64,000 nt of DNA from Halichoerus grypus (GCF_964656455.1 NC_135721.1:84300754-84364753), one strand, 5' to 3'. Positions 35,563-47,480 are shown, numbered from the stretch's first letter. Made by a program: numbers and translations. The notes: a model not told the origin generated them from the letters alone.

Positions 35563-36145
35563 GTGCCTGTGAGTGTACAGTCCTTGGAAAGCCTAGCATC
35601 TAGCGGAGGATGCTCCCACACCCCAGCTACCTAGCACAGTTCTGTTCCCTTTAAAGACAGATTTGGGGAATTAATAAACCAAGCGAAGACGTAAACTGTC
35701 TCTCTGAGGATAAAATCTTTCTGCCTGTAGGACTCCTTTATCTTCCGAGTAGAACAGCCTGGGCTGTGGATGCCAAGGGAAACCGTACATAAGTCTGAGA
35801 AAATTTGCCATTTGGCAACAAGCTCCATACCATTACTCAACCCTTTGGAAATTCTTGCCTTCCTTTTTTGAGTTCTTCTGGGGCCTTGCCCACTTATCTG
35901 GTCCTTTGGAATTAGTTCCACGTGGTAACCATGTCGCTGCCTGCCCACCTCACTCTCCACTTTATGTCCCCACTCCTTCCATCCACTTGGGCTGGTACAA
36001 AAGGCAGTGGTGTGCCCAGAGGCCTGGTGCTCTTGGTCCTACTTAGACATACAGGACAGGTTGCCTGAGAGCAGTGACCATCGAGCTTTTTAATTGCTCA
36101 TCCTTATCACGACAATATTTTGAGCATAGGCTTCCAATACATGCT
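35563..36145. other. No gene; unassigned sequence
   Basis: Unique-looking; the minus frame at 35631-35960 has no recognisable motif. Confidence 0.4.
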
Positions 36146-36210
36146 TATCTATCTACCTATCATCTATCTATCTATCTATCTATCTATTATCTATCTACCT
36201 ACCTATCTAT
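36146..36210. repeat. (CTAT)n tetranucleotide microsatellite
   Basis: About 16 ctat/ctac/catc units, with a pure block of six or more ctat units in the middle. Likely length-variable. Confidence 0.97.
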
Positions 36211-36924
36211 TGTGCACCTCTACTATTGTACTAATAGATTATATACATTATAAAATTTACATAAATGTGAAAATTCAAAACAATGGCATTAAAAAATGGA
36301 AGTTCCAATATTTTCTCGTCATGTCGCATGACCAACAGACCAGAGGGGGAGAAGTCTAACTTGGGGCCTCAAAGGCACTGCAAACACACGTCCAGGGCAA
36401 AGCTTCCTTCCCAGTGATCTGCCTGGTCCGAGCTGCCCCACTGGGCTGCTGTGAGCACGGGACACAAGGTGCTGCTGCAAGTGACTTGAGCTAGTTTGTC
36501 TCTTGGAGTTTCTTCCATGCCCTTCCCTCACTTGCAGGTCTTCCCCTTGCCCTTGAAGCTACACTTGTGTTGTCTCTCAAGAGCTCTGTTTCTCAGGACT
36601 CGTACTTGGCCAACGAACTCCTAAGCCATGCAGGTAGATCCAGCCCCTCTCCTCTGCCTTGTGGGCAGAGCCCCTGTTTGGAAGTACACTGACTGCTTCC
36701 TTAGCCGTCTTGAACTTGAACTTGTTCCATCTGTACAAACGCTGGCTTGGGTGGATGGATGGATCCATGGGTGGATGGTCTTATACGATTGGTCCAAAGC
36801 CTCAAAGAGCTTGAAAAGCAAGGATGCAGAGCTACACAACATGGGCTGGATGTGTGTGCTGGAATGGAGCACAACGGCTGGGTGCCTCTGAGATGCAAGT
36901 CCCATGGGAGCAGAGAATTTTCCT
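36211..36924. other. No gene; unassigned sequence
   Basis: Overlapping frames on both strands around 36577-36974 show no known protein. A short ggatggatggatcc repeat occurs near 36755. Confidence 0.4.
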
Positions 36925-37005
36925 GACACGCTTCTATCTCTTCTGTCCTCAGCACCTAGAGCAGTGCCCGGCACAGAGGAAAGACTCTTTGAATGAATGA
37001 ATGAT
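36925..37005 (+). mobile_element. L2 3' end fragment
   Basis: tcttctgtcctcagcaccta, gagcagtgcccggcacagag and tttgaatgaatgaatga are the sense L2 terminus. Confidence 0.55.
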
Positions 37006-37210
37006 ACAAATGTTATCTTGGAGTGCTATCAGTCAGGAGAACTCTTCCATTGCTTGCTTTGGTTGGGGATCTAAAAAAACATCTCAATTCACACGCAGGT
37101 TGTTTTTCTTCCAAACTGGAAGAAATGATGCAAGGAAGCCAAGGTTTGGCTTTTGGGGATAACCTCGCTATTATTCAAATAGGCAACTGGGACTATTGGG
37201 TAAGAAAGGT

Positions 37211-37212
<2 letters not shown>

Positions 37213-37245
<33 letters not shown>

Positions 37246-37496
37246 TTTTTTCTGCCTTCCTTTTATTTATTTATTTAAAAAAAATTTTTTTTTATTGTTT
37301 TGTTAATCCCCATACATTACATCATTAGTTTTTGATGTAGTGTTCCATGATTCATTGTTTGTGCATAACACCCAGTGCTCCATGCAGAACGTGCCCTCCT
37401 CGATACCCATCACCAGGCTAACCCATCCTCCCACCCCCCTCCCCTCTAGAACCCTCAGTTGGTTTTTCAGAGTCCATCGTCTCTCATGGTTCGTCT
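37213..37496 (-). mobile_element. Young 5'-truncated L1 with perfect 15-bp target duplication
   Basis: The duplication gggtaagaaaggttt at 37198-37212 and 37497-37511 is identical. Between them on the plus strand: a TTTA tail, a ten-base unit ctgccttcct, a second TTTA/A/T stretch, then the reversed carnivore L1 3' UTR (tacatcattagtttttgatg, gctccatgcagaacgtgccc). The split tail suggests tail heterogeneity or a short captured sequence. The same 3' UTR begins the L1 at 56240. Confidence 0.96.
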
Positions 37497-37511
37497 GGGT
37501 AAGAAAGGTTT

Positions 37512-37768
37512 TAATGTCATTTCCAGCAGTTTCTCTAGCCAGCTTTGCTTGTCTCCATTGGCAGTCCTGGCTTCCTCTGAGACTTGATTTCATCATTATG
37601 CTTTTTTTCCTGGTATCTCTGGACCCATTTTTTTTCCCTGCTGACTTTCCCCCTTCTGTCTCAAAACTCTCTTAGTTCCTCCTTACCCTGCCCCCCTACC
37701 TTCCCTCACAAATGAACTTTTGCTTTGGGCTTCCTTTCTACTATACCCCCCTCCTCCTTCTAAAGGAA
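37512..37768. other. No gene; T/C-rich unassigned
   Basis: The plus frame running through the L1 into this region (37340-37675) is accidental. Confidence 0.4.
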
Positions 37769-37769
37769 T

Positions 37770-37960
37770 TAAAAATTAAGCATATTTTTTTATTGTGGTA
37801 GAAAACATAACTTAACCATTTTTACTCAGTCAATTCAGCAGCCTCAAGTATATTCACATTGTTGCGAAACAGATCTCCAGAACTTGCAAATCTGAAACTC
37901 TATACCCATTAAATGACAACTCTACTTTTTTCCCCTTCGCCAGTCCCCTGGTAACTGCCA
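37770..37960 (-). mobile_element. L1ME-type 3' region, antisense
   Basis: acttaaccatttttactcag, agtatattcacattgttgcg, aacagatctccagaacttgc and actctatacccattaaatga in reversed L1 order. Cut on its right by a SINE. Confidence 0.65.
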
Positions 37961-38100
37961 TTTTTAAAAAAGATTTTATTTTACTTATTAGAGAGAAAGA
38001 GAGAGAACACAAGCGGGGGGAGTGGCAGGCAGAGGGAGAGGGAAAACAGGGCTCCCCACTGAGCAGGGAGCCTGATGCAGGGCTTGATCCCAGGACCCTG
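37961..38100 (-). mobile_element. Can-SINE, head missing
   Basis: T-rich tail, GA run, ctgagcagggagcctgatgc and cttgatcccaggaccctg are present, but the tRNA-derived head (gagccacccaggc) is absent. It stops at the start of L1 sequence, so it is either 5'-truncated or cut by the later event. Confidence 0.9.
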
Positions 38101-38109
38101 TTTGGGTTA

Positions 38110-39900
38110 TTGTTACTTTTTTAATTAAAAAATTTTTTTTAAGTTTTTACTTAAAATCCAGTTAACGTATAGTGTAATATTAGTTTCAGGTGTATAATAT
38201 AATTGTTGTTCTTCAGTAGTAGTTCTTTATGTATTCTGGCTATTAACTCCTTATAAGATATATGACTTATAACTATTTTTTCCCATCTATAGGCTTCCTT
38301 TTCACTCTGTTGATTGCTTCCTTTAATGTGCAGAAGTTTTGAAGTTTGATGTAGTCCCAGTGTTAAGTGTAGTCCCAATTGCCTATTTTTGTTTTTGTTG
38401 TCTATGCTTTTGATATCATATCCAATAAATCATTGCAAAATCCAATGTCATAAAGCTTTTCCTTTATGTTCTCTTCTGGTAGCTTTATGGTTTGAGGTCT
38501 TAGAATTAGGTCTTTAGTCAATCTTGAGCTAATTTTTGTATATGTTGTAAAACAAGGGTCCAACTTCAAAATTTTGCATTTGGATATCCAGTTTTCTCAT
38601 CACCATTTATTGAAGAAAGTCCTTTCTACCTTGAGTGGTCTTGGCACCCTTGTCAAAGATCATTTGACCATATACACAGAGTTTATTTCTGTTTTTTTTA
38701 AAAAAGATTTTATTTATTTATTTGAGAGAGGGAGAGAGAGAGAGAAACAGCATGAGACGGGAGAGGGTCGGAGGGAGAAGCAGGCTCCCTGCTGAGCCAG
38801 GAGCCCAATGTGTGACTCGATCCCAGGACTCTGAGATCATGACCTGAGCTTCAGGCAGTCGCTTAACCAACTGAGCCACCCAGGTGCCCTTTTTCTGGGC
38901 TTTTTACTCTTTTCCATTTGTCTATATGTCTGCCTTTATGCCAGTATCACACTATTACTATAGCTTTGTAATAGTTTTGAAATCAGGAAGTGTGAATTCA
39001 CCAACTTTGTTCTTTTTTTCCAAAATGGTTTTAACTATTTTAGATCCATTGAATTTCTATCTGGATTTTAGGATTTCTAAAAATTTCTTTAAGTAATGCT
39101 TTTGGAATTTGGTAGGAATTGGGTTGAATTGGTAGATTGTTTTGGTTAGTATTGACCTCTTATCAATATTATCTTACAATTCATGGACATGGGATGTCTT
39201 TCCATTTATTTGTGTCTTTCATTTCTTTTAAAAATGTTTTGTAGTTTTCAGTGTATAAGTCTTTCACCTCCTTGGTTGGGCTTATTCCTAAGTATTTTAT
39301 TCTTTTTGATGCTGTTATAAACGGAATTGTCTTCTTTAATTTACTTTTTGGGTTGTTCATTGTTAGTGTATAGAAACACAACTGATTTTTGTATATTGAT
39401 TTTGTATCCCACCACTTTGCTGAATTTGTTTATTGGTTCTAACAGTCTTTTGTGTGTGTGTGTGCGTGTGTGTAGTCTTTAAGGTTTTCTACATATAAGA
39501 TCATGTCATCTGTGAACAGAGATAGTTTTACTTTTTCCTTTCTAATTTATATGTTTTTAATTTTTTTTCTTGCCTGATAGCTCTGGCTAGCACTTCCAGT
39601 ACTATGTTGAATAGAAGCAGACAGACAGGGTATCCTTCCCTTGTTCCTGATCTTAGATGAAATGCTTTCAGTTTTTAACCATTGAGCTGTGAGCTTTTCA
39701 TTATGGCCTTTATTATGTTGAGGTAGTTTCCTTCTTTGCTAATTTATTTAATTTTTTTAATCATGAAAGTATGTTGATGTTTTTTCAAATGCTTTCTCTG
39801 CATCAATGGAGAAAATCATTAATTTTTGTCTTTTATTTTGTTAGTGTGGTATATTTATGCTGTTCTTTATGAAGTTCCTGGATCCTGTTAAATATCTCTT
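38110..39900 (-). mobile_element. L1 with 3' UTR and ORF2, antisense, interrupted by a SINE
   Basis: 38110-38200 is the reversed 3' UTR (aatccagttaacgtatagtg, taatattagtttcaggtgta). The rest is reversed ORF2 (catatccaataaatcattgc, catttattgaagaaagtcc, gccagtatcacactattact, tcatctgtgaacagagatag). A decayed minus frame at 39181-39381 includes IKYLGISPTKEVKDLY, an ORF2 signature. The right end near 39900 is diffuse. Contains a small TG run at 39449-39474. Confidence 0.75.
38692..38889 (-). mobile_element. Can-SINE nested in L1
   Basis: Full minus-strand SINE: aagattttatttatttattt tail, GA run, aagcaggctccctgctgagc, head ending ctgagccacccaggtgccc. Flanks ttatttctg and ctttttctg form a short imperfect duplication, and the L1 text continues across the insertion. 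Confidence 0.96.
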
Positions 39901-42395
39901 CCCAATCTTAAGCACTCTGATAATACTGAGTCTTCAGTAAAACTGTGGGTAAAGATTTTTGTCAATGTGTTATATGTTGTGATATAGTAATTTTTAAAAC
40001 ATATTTGATCCCTCTAGCACTCGTTATTCTGAGTTTTGTTTAAGAGAACATGACTCTGTTCTTATATGTTCACCTGGCCCTCAATTTACAAAACTTCTTT
40101 CTGATTTTTCTTTGGATTCTTCCCTATTTTTAATCTCTTCTCAAATCCTTAAGTAACCCCCAAAACATCCCCCAAAACCTTATTCTGAAATCTTTTCCTT
40201 TTCTGTGAAACTGCTCAGTATGGTGACTCACCATGGAGACAATGTTAAAATAATAGGAACTGGAACTTGACATTCCCCCTGGATGCCAATACTACCTTCT
40301 CATTTTGGGTATTTTCTGAATCTCTGCAACTTAGATGCAGGTATTAAGCATATCTCTGGTTATTGGGGCAAAAGAAAAAAAATCAAACAATAAGACAAAA
40401 TAGGATGATAACAGGGCCTAGCAGACATTTGGTAAGATAGGAATTTTATTTTTAAAGTCAAATCATACTTTAAAACTTAAGGTTAATTTATCAATGCTTT
40501 ATTTACAGATGTAATCAATTCCATTTGGAGAGACATGCCTAAAGAATTAGGTCATAATGAAGGGAAAACAACATGGAACATAATGTAAGAGCATAAAGCA
40601 TGAGAACTGTCTTGTCCTCTCTGATATTTGTGATCCCCAAGCTCTGGGTTTTTTTTGAGACGTTGCAAGTAGGTAGAAATGATGGTAAAGGGGAGTAGCA
40701 CAAGCTCGGTCACAAAATGCTGTCTTATCATAATTATTTTCTAAATACTGCTATAGTTACACTTACCTGTTATTAGTTATATATCACAGTGATGTTAATG
40801 ACAATGGCATGTCTAAAAGGGACAGTTTACATAAAGCTTTCTATTTGAGGCCCATGAAAGCCAGCTAAAAAAATTTCAAAACTGCAGTTTAGACATTTTT
40901 AAATTAGGTAATTGGCAACTGTATCTTATTTCATCTTTTTGAGAGTTGTTTTTGAGAATCAGAAGGCTTTTCCCCCTCGTTAATGTCAAAGAAATAAACG
41001 TCTGCTTAAAACTGTTGTTTTGTGGGTAAAATAGTTCAGTCTTTGTACCAGTATTATAAAATTCTGGTCTGAATAATTCAGTTATGGGTCCCACATAGAA
41101 TTTCCTATGAGAAACCCAGTATCTTACAAAATGATTTCTATTTCATTCATGTTTTAATTTGTTTTTCAGTAAAATTTGATCATTGGTAGACGTCAATGGT
41201 ACCATGAAGCCTCAGTCAGTATGGAATACGTGATTTATCATTACCTACAGCTCTAGAAACTCTTCATCCCTTGAAAACTGGGCTGGAAAAGTGAAATAAG
41301 CAAGGCACCCCAAATTCCTGTCTTTTGTGACATTGCCAAGCAAGTGGGAATTGGCCGAGTTCTCTGAAGTGTTGTTTATCTCATTCTAATTTCCTGTGTG
41401 AACCTGGGTTTTCTGCCCGTCAGATGGAGTCGCGAGCTTACTGTGCTCCCTATTTTATGCAGCCAAGCTATAAGAGTATTAAATTTACCTTCAAAATCTT
41501 GGCTTTGTAGCTTCCACAAGCCGCAAGCAGGAATTCTTCTGGAATAGCTCCTTCAGGAATCTTTGCTTGACTGGTCCGGCTCCGAGGGGTTAGTTTGTGG
41601 CAAGATAATCTCTCGTAAGGGTCTTAGTTTCTGTCTTATTCGCTGTTACGTCCAAGCTCTTTTCTGGCAACAGATTAGGTGTGGGTGCAGCCACCGTGAT
41701 CACGTCCAAGGAACTGAGGGGGTTTAAGTGCGCTAGGTAGAAGGACAAACTCAAGTCCTACTATAGGTGCCAGCACCTGAAACATTATAATCAGTAAAAT
41801 GAATTTAGAAAGTTATGCTGACAAGAAATAACACGAGCATGCGGGGCCCCATGGTTACAGAAAACCATGGGGCTGTATTGCTCGGAAAGAGAAGTGGGAG
41901 AGTGGGGCCCCCAGAAAGGACCCCCGAAAGGCTTGTCAGACTCTTGCCCAATATTTCTTCGCTCCACATTATCTTTTCGGGATTTCTGTTGACTTAGGGA
42001 AGTGGGGGTAATTAGTTCCCTGCTGCTTCAGGAACTCTCCACGCACGTGTTCTCTGACCATGGCAATTTGCCACAGAGTATAAACCCGGGCAGAAAGGCT
42101 TGGTCAATCATTGGTCAATTAACCCAGTTGAGGAACCGGTTAAGTGGCCTGGCAGGGTGGCCAGTGACGTGCAGGCCTCTCCCGCAGTGGGTGCGACCTT
42201 CCCTCTTCTGTCTCTTCCTTGACAGCTGGGCTTCCAGAATGCTGTTGCTGGGCCACCTCCCTGACATCCAGTGGTAATTTTGGCTGGAAGGAGAACATCT
42301 GGGGAGGCTTCCTGTAGCAATCTCTGGGGGCTGAACGAGATAATCAGGCTTAGCAAATTGGGTTGACTAGACAATGAAATATTTATTGTGATTCC
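39901..42395. other. No gene; largely unassigned
   Basis: About 2.5 kb without a named repeat or exon. 40440-41200 is AT-rich; 41800-42380 is more GC-rich. Frames near 42002-42440 overlap on both strands without known domains. Confidence 0.4.
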
Positions 42396-42397
42396 TC

Positions 42398-42418
42398 CCT
42401 TTTTTTTTTTTTTTTTTT
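42398..42418. repeat. Poly-T tract
   Basis: Pure T run. No recognisable retroelement body is attached. Confidence 0.95.
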
Positions 42419-42419
42419 G

Positions 42420-43120
42420 AAGTTCAAAAATCCTTGTCATCCCTGGGCTGAAGTCTGTGTACTTGACAGGAATTCACAATTAGATTAGAAGTGGCCTCTG
42501 CTACCACTTACTGACGACCTCAACCTGCGGCAGGCAGAAGGCAAGTGATTGTATCTGCATACGGGTTCCATTTAATGGAGTTTCCCCCCAATAAATCAGA
42601 AAAGTCCATGAAACAAAAGAGAGCAATCCAGAAAACCAGCCTGTGTGATGGTCTTTCATTAGTTTATGGTAGATGAGATATTTTCTTACATGGGTGAAAA
42701 GAGAGGCAAATAACTTTGATATTGTTCTAAAACAGACCTTTTTTACATGAATAATGTTCAGTCTTAAAGGTCCTTGTTTTAAAATTTACCTTGAATGTGT
42801 ACCAAAAGCACATAGAGCATTGTCATTCAGACCAAAATGCTGGTTTCCCTTTAAATATTTAGATAACGGCAGAAAAATCACGCTACATCTGCCTCGTGTG
42901 GTCCGTGACCAAGTACTCTTTTCGAGTTAGTTGATTAGGTCTCGGCTGCACCCTCAAGCCAAGTCACATATCAGTGGAGAAGCATTTAGATTCGGCATCA
43001 GAGAGGGCTCAGCTTTCTGCCCAAAGTGGACAACTCTGTTTCTTCTATGCTCACACTAATTAGTAATTTGGCATCTAGAAGTTTCAATCAATCAGCAATC
43101 AACACTGATTACAGAGAAAG
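42420..43120. other. Repeat-free block, candidate conserved element
   Basis: No repeat recognised. TALE/PBX-like wording (caatcaatcagcaatcaaca near 43085) and CpGs in AT-rich context (tctgcctcgtgtggtccgtg, tagattcggcatcagag). Conservation not tested. Confidence 0.35.
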
Positions 43121-43149
43121 ATGAAGACTTCTCATCCGGGTATAAGATG

Positions 43150-43400
43150 ATGTCTGCTTGGGGCCTCCCTACCAGTTCCTGCCATTCCCCAGGGGATTCC
43201 GTGCTCCAGGGAAAAACCCTGGAATTCCCAAACCTGCCCAGATCACTTCTTCCTCCATGGCTTTACACCTGCTGTGTGCTCCTAACTTCGCTCATTGGGC
43301 AACCTCCTGCATATCTGCTCTTGGAGACCCCCTGCTTCCATCCTCACCTCTTCCTCAATACCTTTCTGAGCAATCTACTTTCCACCACGTTCTAAGGTGA
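43150..43400 (+). mobile_element. L2 fragment, sense
   Basis: cccagatcacttcttcctcc, atggctttacacctgctgtg and cctcacctcttcctcaatac follow L2 in sense. Confidence 0.5.
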
Positions 43401-43469
43401 GAAAGGCGTCTCTCTTTTGGCCTCCCATGTCATCCTCTTCATGGTTCTACAATATCATTTTTCTTCTTT

Positions 43470-43640
43470 CAACACCTCCGGATATTTATGGAGGGTCTCC
43501 CTTGCGGTAGGACCTGCTCGGATGGTGAAGATATAGACCCAGTTCCTGCCCTCATGGGGCTCACATTCTAGTTGAGGAGAAAGATTATAAATAGGAATAT
43601 AAAATGACACTAGGGAGTATGATGACAAAATATACAGAGG
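43470..43640 (-). mobile_element. L2 3' end, antisense
   Basis: acccagttcctgccctcatg, gggctcacattctagttgag and gagaaagattataaatagga match the reversed L2 tail. It points toward the L2 just upstream, tail to tail. Confidence 0.65.
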
Positions 43641-44029
43641 TTTTTTCCTGTCTGACTTTCCCAGCACACTGTGAGCCAGAGCAGGTGCTGGTGAATCTAG
43701 CAGGGAGAGGTGCCTTCGTGTACATGAGGCATCAGGAGATATGAAATAAATGAGCAGAGGAAAGGAGCATTCAGTGGACCTTTATCTATGTTTCCAATCT
43801 TCCCAGCACTGCAGGATGTAAAAGGAATAAAAGCTAATTTTTCTCGTGTTTACAGGTGGAAAGTTTTCTCTTCTCAAAGAATATCTTTGTGACCTTTTCA
43901 GAGATAATAAGAAATTTTTCCTCTTACCAGGAAACAGCAGCTGGTCCATATAGAGAGGCAGATTGCTATAAACATCTCCTGCCTGTCATTGATTCATCAT
44001 TCAGATAGATTACACACAAGACACGTAAA
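43641..44029. other. No gene; unassigned sequence
   Basis: Nothing recognised. Confidence 0.4.
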
Positions 44030-44420
44030 AAATGATGGTCTGCACCACAGGTTTTTATTTCTATTAAATTCTACAGCATATGATCTTGAACAAACATTTG
44101 TAGTCAATATTTGATAAAAGGTCCGATTCAATCAAGTAAATAAAGCATTAGAAAAAATAATTTCATTCCTTTGCTAAACTAAATCCATTAAGACTCTAAC
44201 ACAAGTAGAACTGAGGACAAAGAATATTTAAAACAAACCAAAACAAAACAGTGAGATCCATTGCACATTTGCATTTTGAAATTAATTGCTGCCCTAATTA
44301 TTTGTCAGTAGAAGCATAAATTAAGCAAATATAACTTACAGTAAGCTTTTAGACACCCACAGGATTCTCCCCTCAAGAGTAAATTGTCATAATGGTTCAG
44401 TGTGATGGTTTATTTTTGCT
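44030..44420. other. Repeat-free AT-rich block with octamer-like and homeobox-like motifs
   Basis: atttgcat occurs in cacatttgcattttgaaatt near 44265, followed at once by taattgctgccctaatta and ataaattaagcaaat. Dense homeodomain/POU-type cores without repeat wording. Candidate enhancer; conservation not tested. Confidence 0.4.
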
Positions 44421-44839
44421 ATCTTTCCATGATTGAGGGAAGAGAGAAGATTGGGAATGGAGCTGTGGGGAAATGAAACAGGGACTCCAGACGAAGACGT
44501 CGACACAGGTAGGTACTTTTAATTTTCCCCTGTAAGGTGTGAGAAGGTAACAACCAATAAAGAATGTCGGGGCCAAGGGAAACCTTTGGAAACCCTACTG
44601 AAGTTGTACCTCCATTAATAGTAAGTGCAACTCCATGACCCCAACACGGAACCAAAAGGTAAAAAACGCAGTTAAGCGTGGCGCTCTTATTCATCGTGCC
44701 TTGCATAAATAGGATTGATTGGCTTGGGTATTTGCTCCATCTGCTTTCCCTTACACCATGTCAGTGGAGCTATCAGGATCTAGCACAGCTGGAATATTTT
44801 TTCTAGCCCACAATCAGGCATACATTGTTGGTGATCTCT
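44421..44839. other. No gene; unassigned sequence
   Basis: The minus frame at 44419-44706 has no known domain. Confidence 0.4.
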
Positions 44840-45270
44840 CTGAAAAGCTTCCGAAACAACACAATGATGCTGAATAACAAACAGCTCCAAATCTCAATGA
44901 CTGAAATTAACCACCATTTACGCCTATGCTTCCTGGGCTGCAGGTCAGCTGTAGCTTGGCTGATCGAGGCTGGTTCAGGTAGGTGACTCTCCTGCGGGTG
45001 GGCTCTGCAGGTGCATGGGCCAGTTGGAACAACTCCTTCATGCTGCAGTTCAGTTCCATTCTGTTTCATCTGACTCTCATTCTGCAAGGGTCATCTGACA
45101 ATTATCTGGCTCATGATCTTTTCAAGGTGGAAATGGAGGCTCTCAGGGGAGAGTGCCTTACAGCCTAGGCTCCAAATAGGCATCGGGTCACGTCTGCCCA
45201 TCTTTCATTGGCCAAAGGAAGTCCCATTGTCAAGCTCAACACCAGTGGGGTAAGACAGTAAATTCTTCCC
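44840..45270 (+). mobile_element. LTR-like old repeat (ERVL type suspected)
   Basis: atgctgaataacaaacagct, ccaaatctcaatgactgaa, aactccttcatgctgcagtt and ttggccaaaggaagtcccat follow the wording of MLT2/ERVL-like LTRs. Degraded; family uncertain. Confidence 0.4.
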
Positions 45271-45679
45271 GTGGAGGTCAGTGTGAGTGTGTTGGGGGGG
45301 GGGCGGGGAAGTGAGTATTTGCTGAGCGATAATTTAATCTACTACGACTATCCATATTGAAAGGAAGACCTTCATTTTCTGATTTGGGCCTTTACACATG
45401 AATTACTTGAAGTTTGCCTTTTTTTCCCCCTCATGAGTTTGTTAATTATAAATATGTTAGATTAGCTAGAAGGATCTTTCAGTAAGATAAAAATGGGGAC
45501 GATTTAGAAAGACACCTGAATGAAACTCCAGGAAAAATGGCCTGATGTGGCCCAGTGGAGTCTTACCCTGCCGTTTGGAGAAGGGGTCCGTTGGATGTCG
45601 GTCCACAAGTCTTATCTGGCTTCGAGGCCATGCACTGAGCTGCGTGGTGTAGACCAGACAGGCAGAAATTTTGCCTCGG

Positions 45680-46010
45680 CAGATGTGTGCATGACTTCCC
45701 TGCTCTGATTACAGCATCACCTCTCCCCTGTCACCAACTGGCAACCCACGGCAAAGGATGTTTTTCTGATCATTTTGCACTCATTAAATGCAGCTGTCAC
45801 AACAGTGGATGCGAGGATGCGTGCAAAACTTTTCTGCCACGTCAAAATAAAGCTGAAGAGCTTTTTAAAGAAGAGCTGAAACCTTTGAAGCCTATTCTCA
45901 AGGAATATTGGAAATATTGCCTTTTGTCGTTGACAATTGAAAGTGTTCCATCGCAACACAAATTAAATGTTGGCCCAGGCTAAGGAAGCATCGTCCATCA
46001 AAATTTCGTA
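45680..46010. other. Unassigned block with an open 98-codon frame
   Basis: A plus frame at 45687-45983 encodes a 98-residue lysine- and cysteine-containing peptide with no motif I recognise. The DNA (tgcactcattaaatgcagct, gtcacaacagtgg) reads more like conserved noncoding DNA than coding DNA. No splice or start context supports translation. Confidence 0.25.
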
Positions 46011-46899
46011 GCAGAATGCATTTGGCCGACCACTGGGGTTCCGTTCCTGGGTCTGAATGACCTAGAGGTGCCATACTCATTGGAGTGGCTGATCCCTGCT
46101 AATGGTTTTAATGGGGTGGAGTAGTTCCCTGATCCTTGAAGAACTGTTACAAGATTGAAATAATCAGATGCCTCCTACATACCCTATTAGAGAAGTGAGA
46201 CAAACAAGTGGATTCTGGATCCATAACACAGACCTGTTGATTAGACTCTCAGGGTGGAGGTGAGGGCCTTCTTTGGTCTTGGCTCACTCATCAGAATCCA
46301 TTTCACTGATCCACAGACCTGCAAAAAGGACTATACCCTCAGTAATGTGCTTCTTGATGTAGCATCTCCTGAGCTTTCCTTTGTTTCCCAAGCACCAGTC
46401 TTATTTAAAAGTTGACTCTGGGTTTTGCTCTTCTAAGAAGCCTTCCATCTGCCCCCTCCATTGGGTTAGTAATGGGGCCATGGACGGTGTTCCCTCTATA
46501 CCACGGCCCAGCTCTATTTCAGAGTAGTGACCCCTCTGTCCCTGTGGCAGCACCATCTGTTCAGGGATCCCCCACTCAACTGGGATTTTGAGAGTCAGGA
46601 CTGGGTTTGTCATCATAGGTGCGGCCCAAATGGGGTAATACAGGGCTGCTCCCCCCGCAAATGGTGAAGGGCAGAAAGGAGGAAAGAGGGGAGGAAGGCA
46701 CGCGATGGCATCAGACAATTTCAAGGGGTGGCTAGGCGCATCTTGCCTCCTGATGTTGCTTGTGCACATCAAGTAACAGAGATACAGATGTTTTCGCCTC
46801 CCCTCCTCCACCTCTGGGTGCACAGTACAGGTCCCTGGGTACATGCACAGTAATTATGGGTTAAGTAATAGGAGAAGCACTTACCCCCGGGGTGAGTGT
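46011..46899. other. No gene; unassigned sequence
   Basis: 46420-46600 may be a diverged L2. The minus frame at 46401-46844 (147 codons) shows no domain. Confidence 0.35.
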
Positions 46900-47480
46900 G
46901 TCTGTCAGAGTCTGGTCAGGAAAATCTACCTCACAAGATATTTCTTATCTCCGAGTCTCCACCTAAGTTCACCTTTGGACAGAGACTAAAGGGAGCAGGA
47001 GAACGTGTCCCAGCCCCACAGCCATGAAGCAAGGAGAGAAGAGCGGGGGCTTGGTGATGGGCACGGGAGAGCCAAGTGGCCGAGCAGTCTGCAAGAGTCC
47101 AGTTCACTCCTCCGTCACAAGATGGGACACACTTGAGTGACCCGCTGCAGGGTCTGATGACCGCGTCCGCCTCCCTCGCCTTCTCGTGATAGGGGATGAT
47201 GGCACAGGCGACTTCAGGGAACAAAATGTAAGGAATTGAGATGCCGTCTTCTGCGTGATGCCTCACTGGTGAGGGAATCCAAAGACCAGAGAGAAATGAC
47301 GAGTTGAAAGGAATGGTGGATGAGAACCTAGCATCTCTGGTGTATGGGTCACTGTACCAGCGCTGAGCAGAGATCTGAAGTAAGAGCCAGGGGATGAGGC
47401 AGAGGGTAAGCAAGTGCGGAGCCCGGAGAGTGTTTCGCTGGCTTCGGTGAGTCCATGAGGGAAAAGGAGCCCCTGGTCCA
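46900..47480 (-). other. Unidentified 160-codon open frame, minus strand
   Basis: The minus frame at 46931-47413 starts with a hydrophobic stretch (MLTLCLIPWLLLQISAQ) that looks like a signal peptide, followed by a cysteine-containing, non-repetitive sequence. An acceptor-like tcttacttcag lies at the end of that hydrophobic stretch, so part could instead be intronic. I know no matching family. Most likely a chance frame in a decayed repeat; low confidence as a gene. Confidence 0.2.

Noticed and set aside
36146..36210. CRISPR-like direct repeats
   Set aside because: A plain tetranucleotide microsatellite with no spacers; the genome is mammalian.
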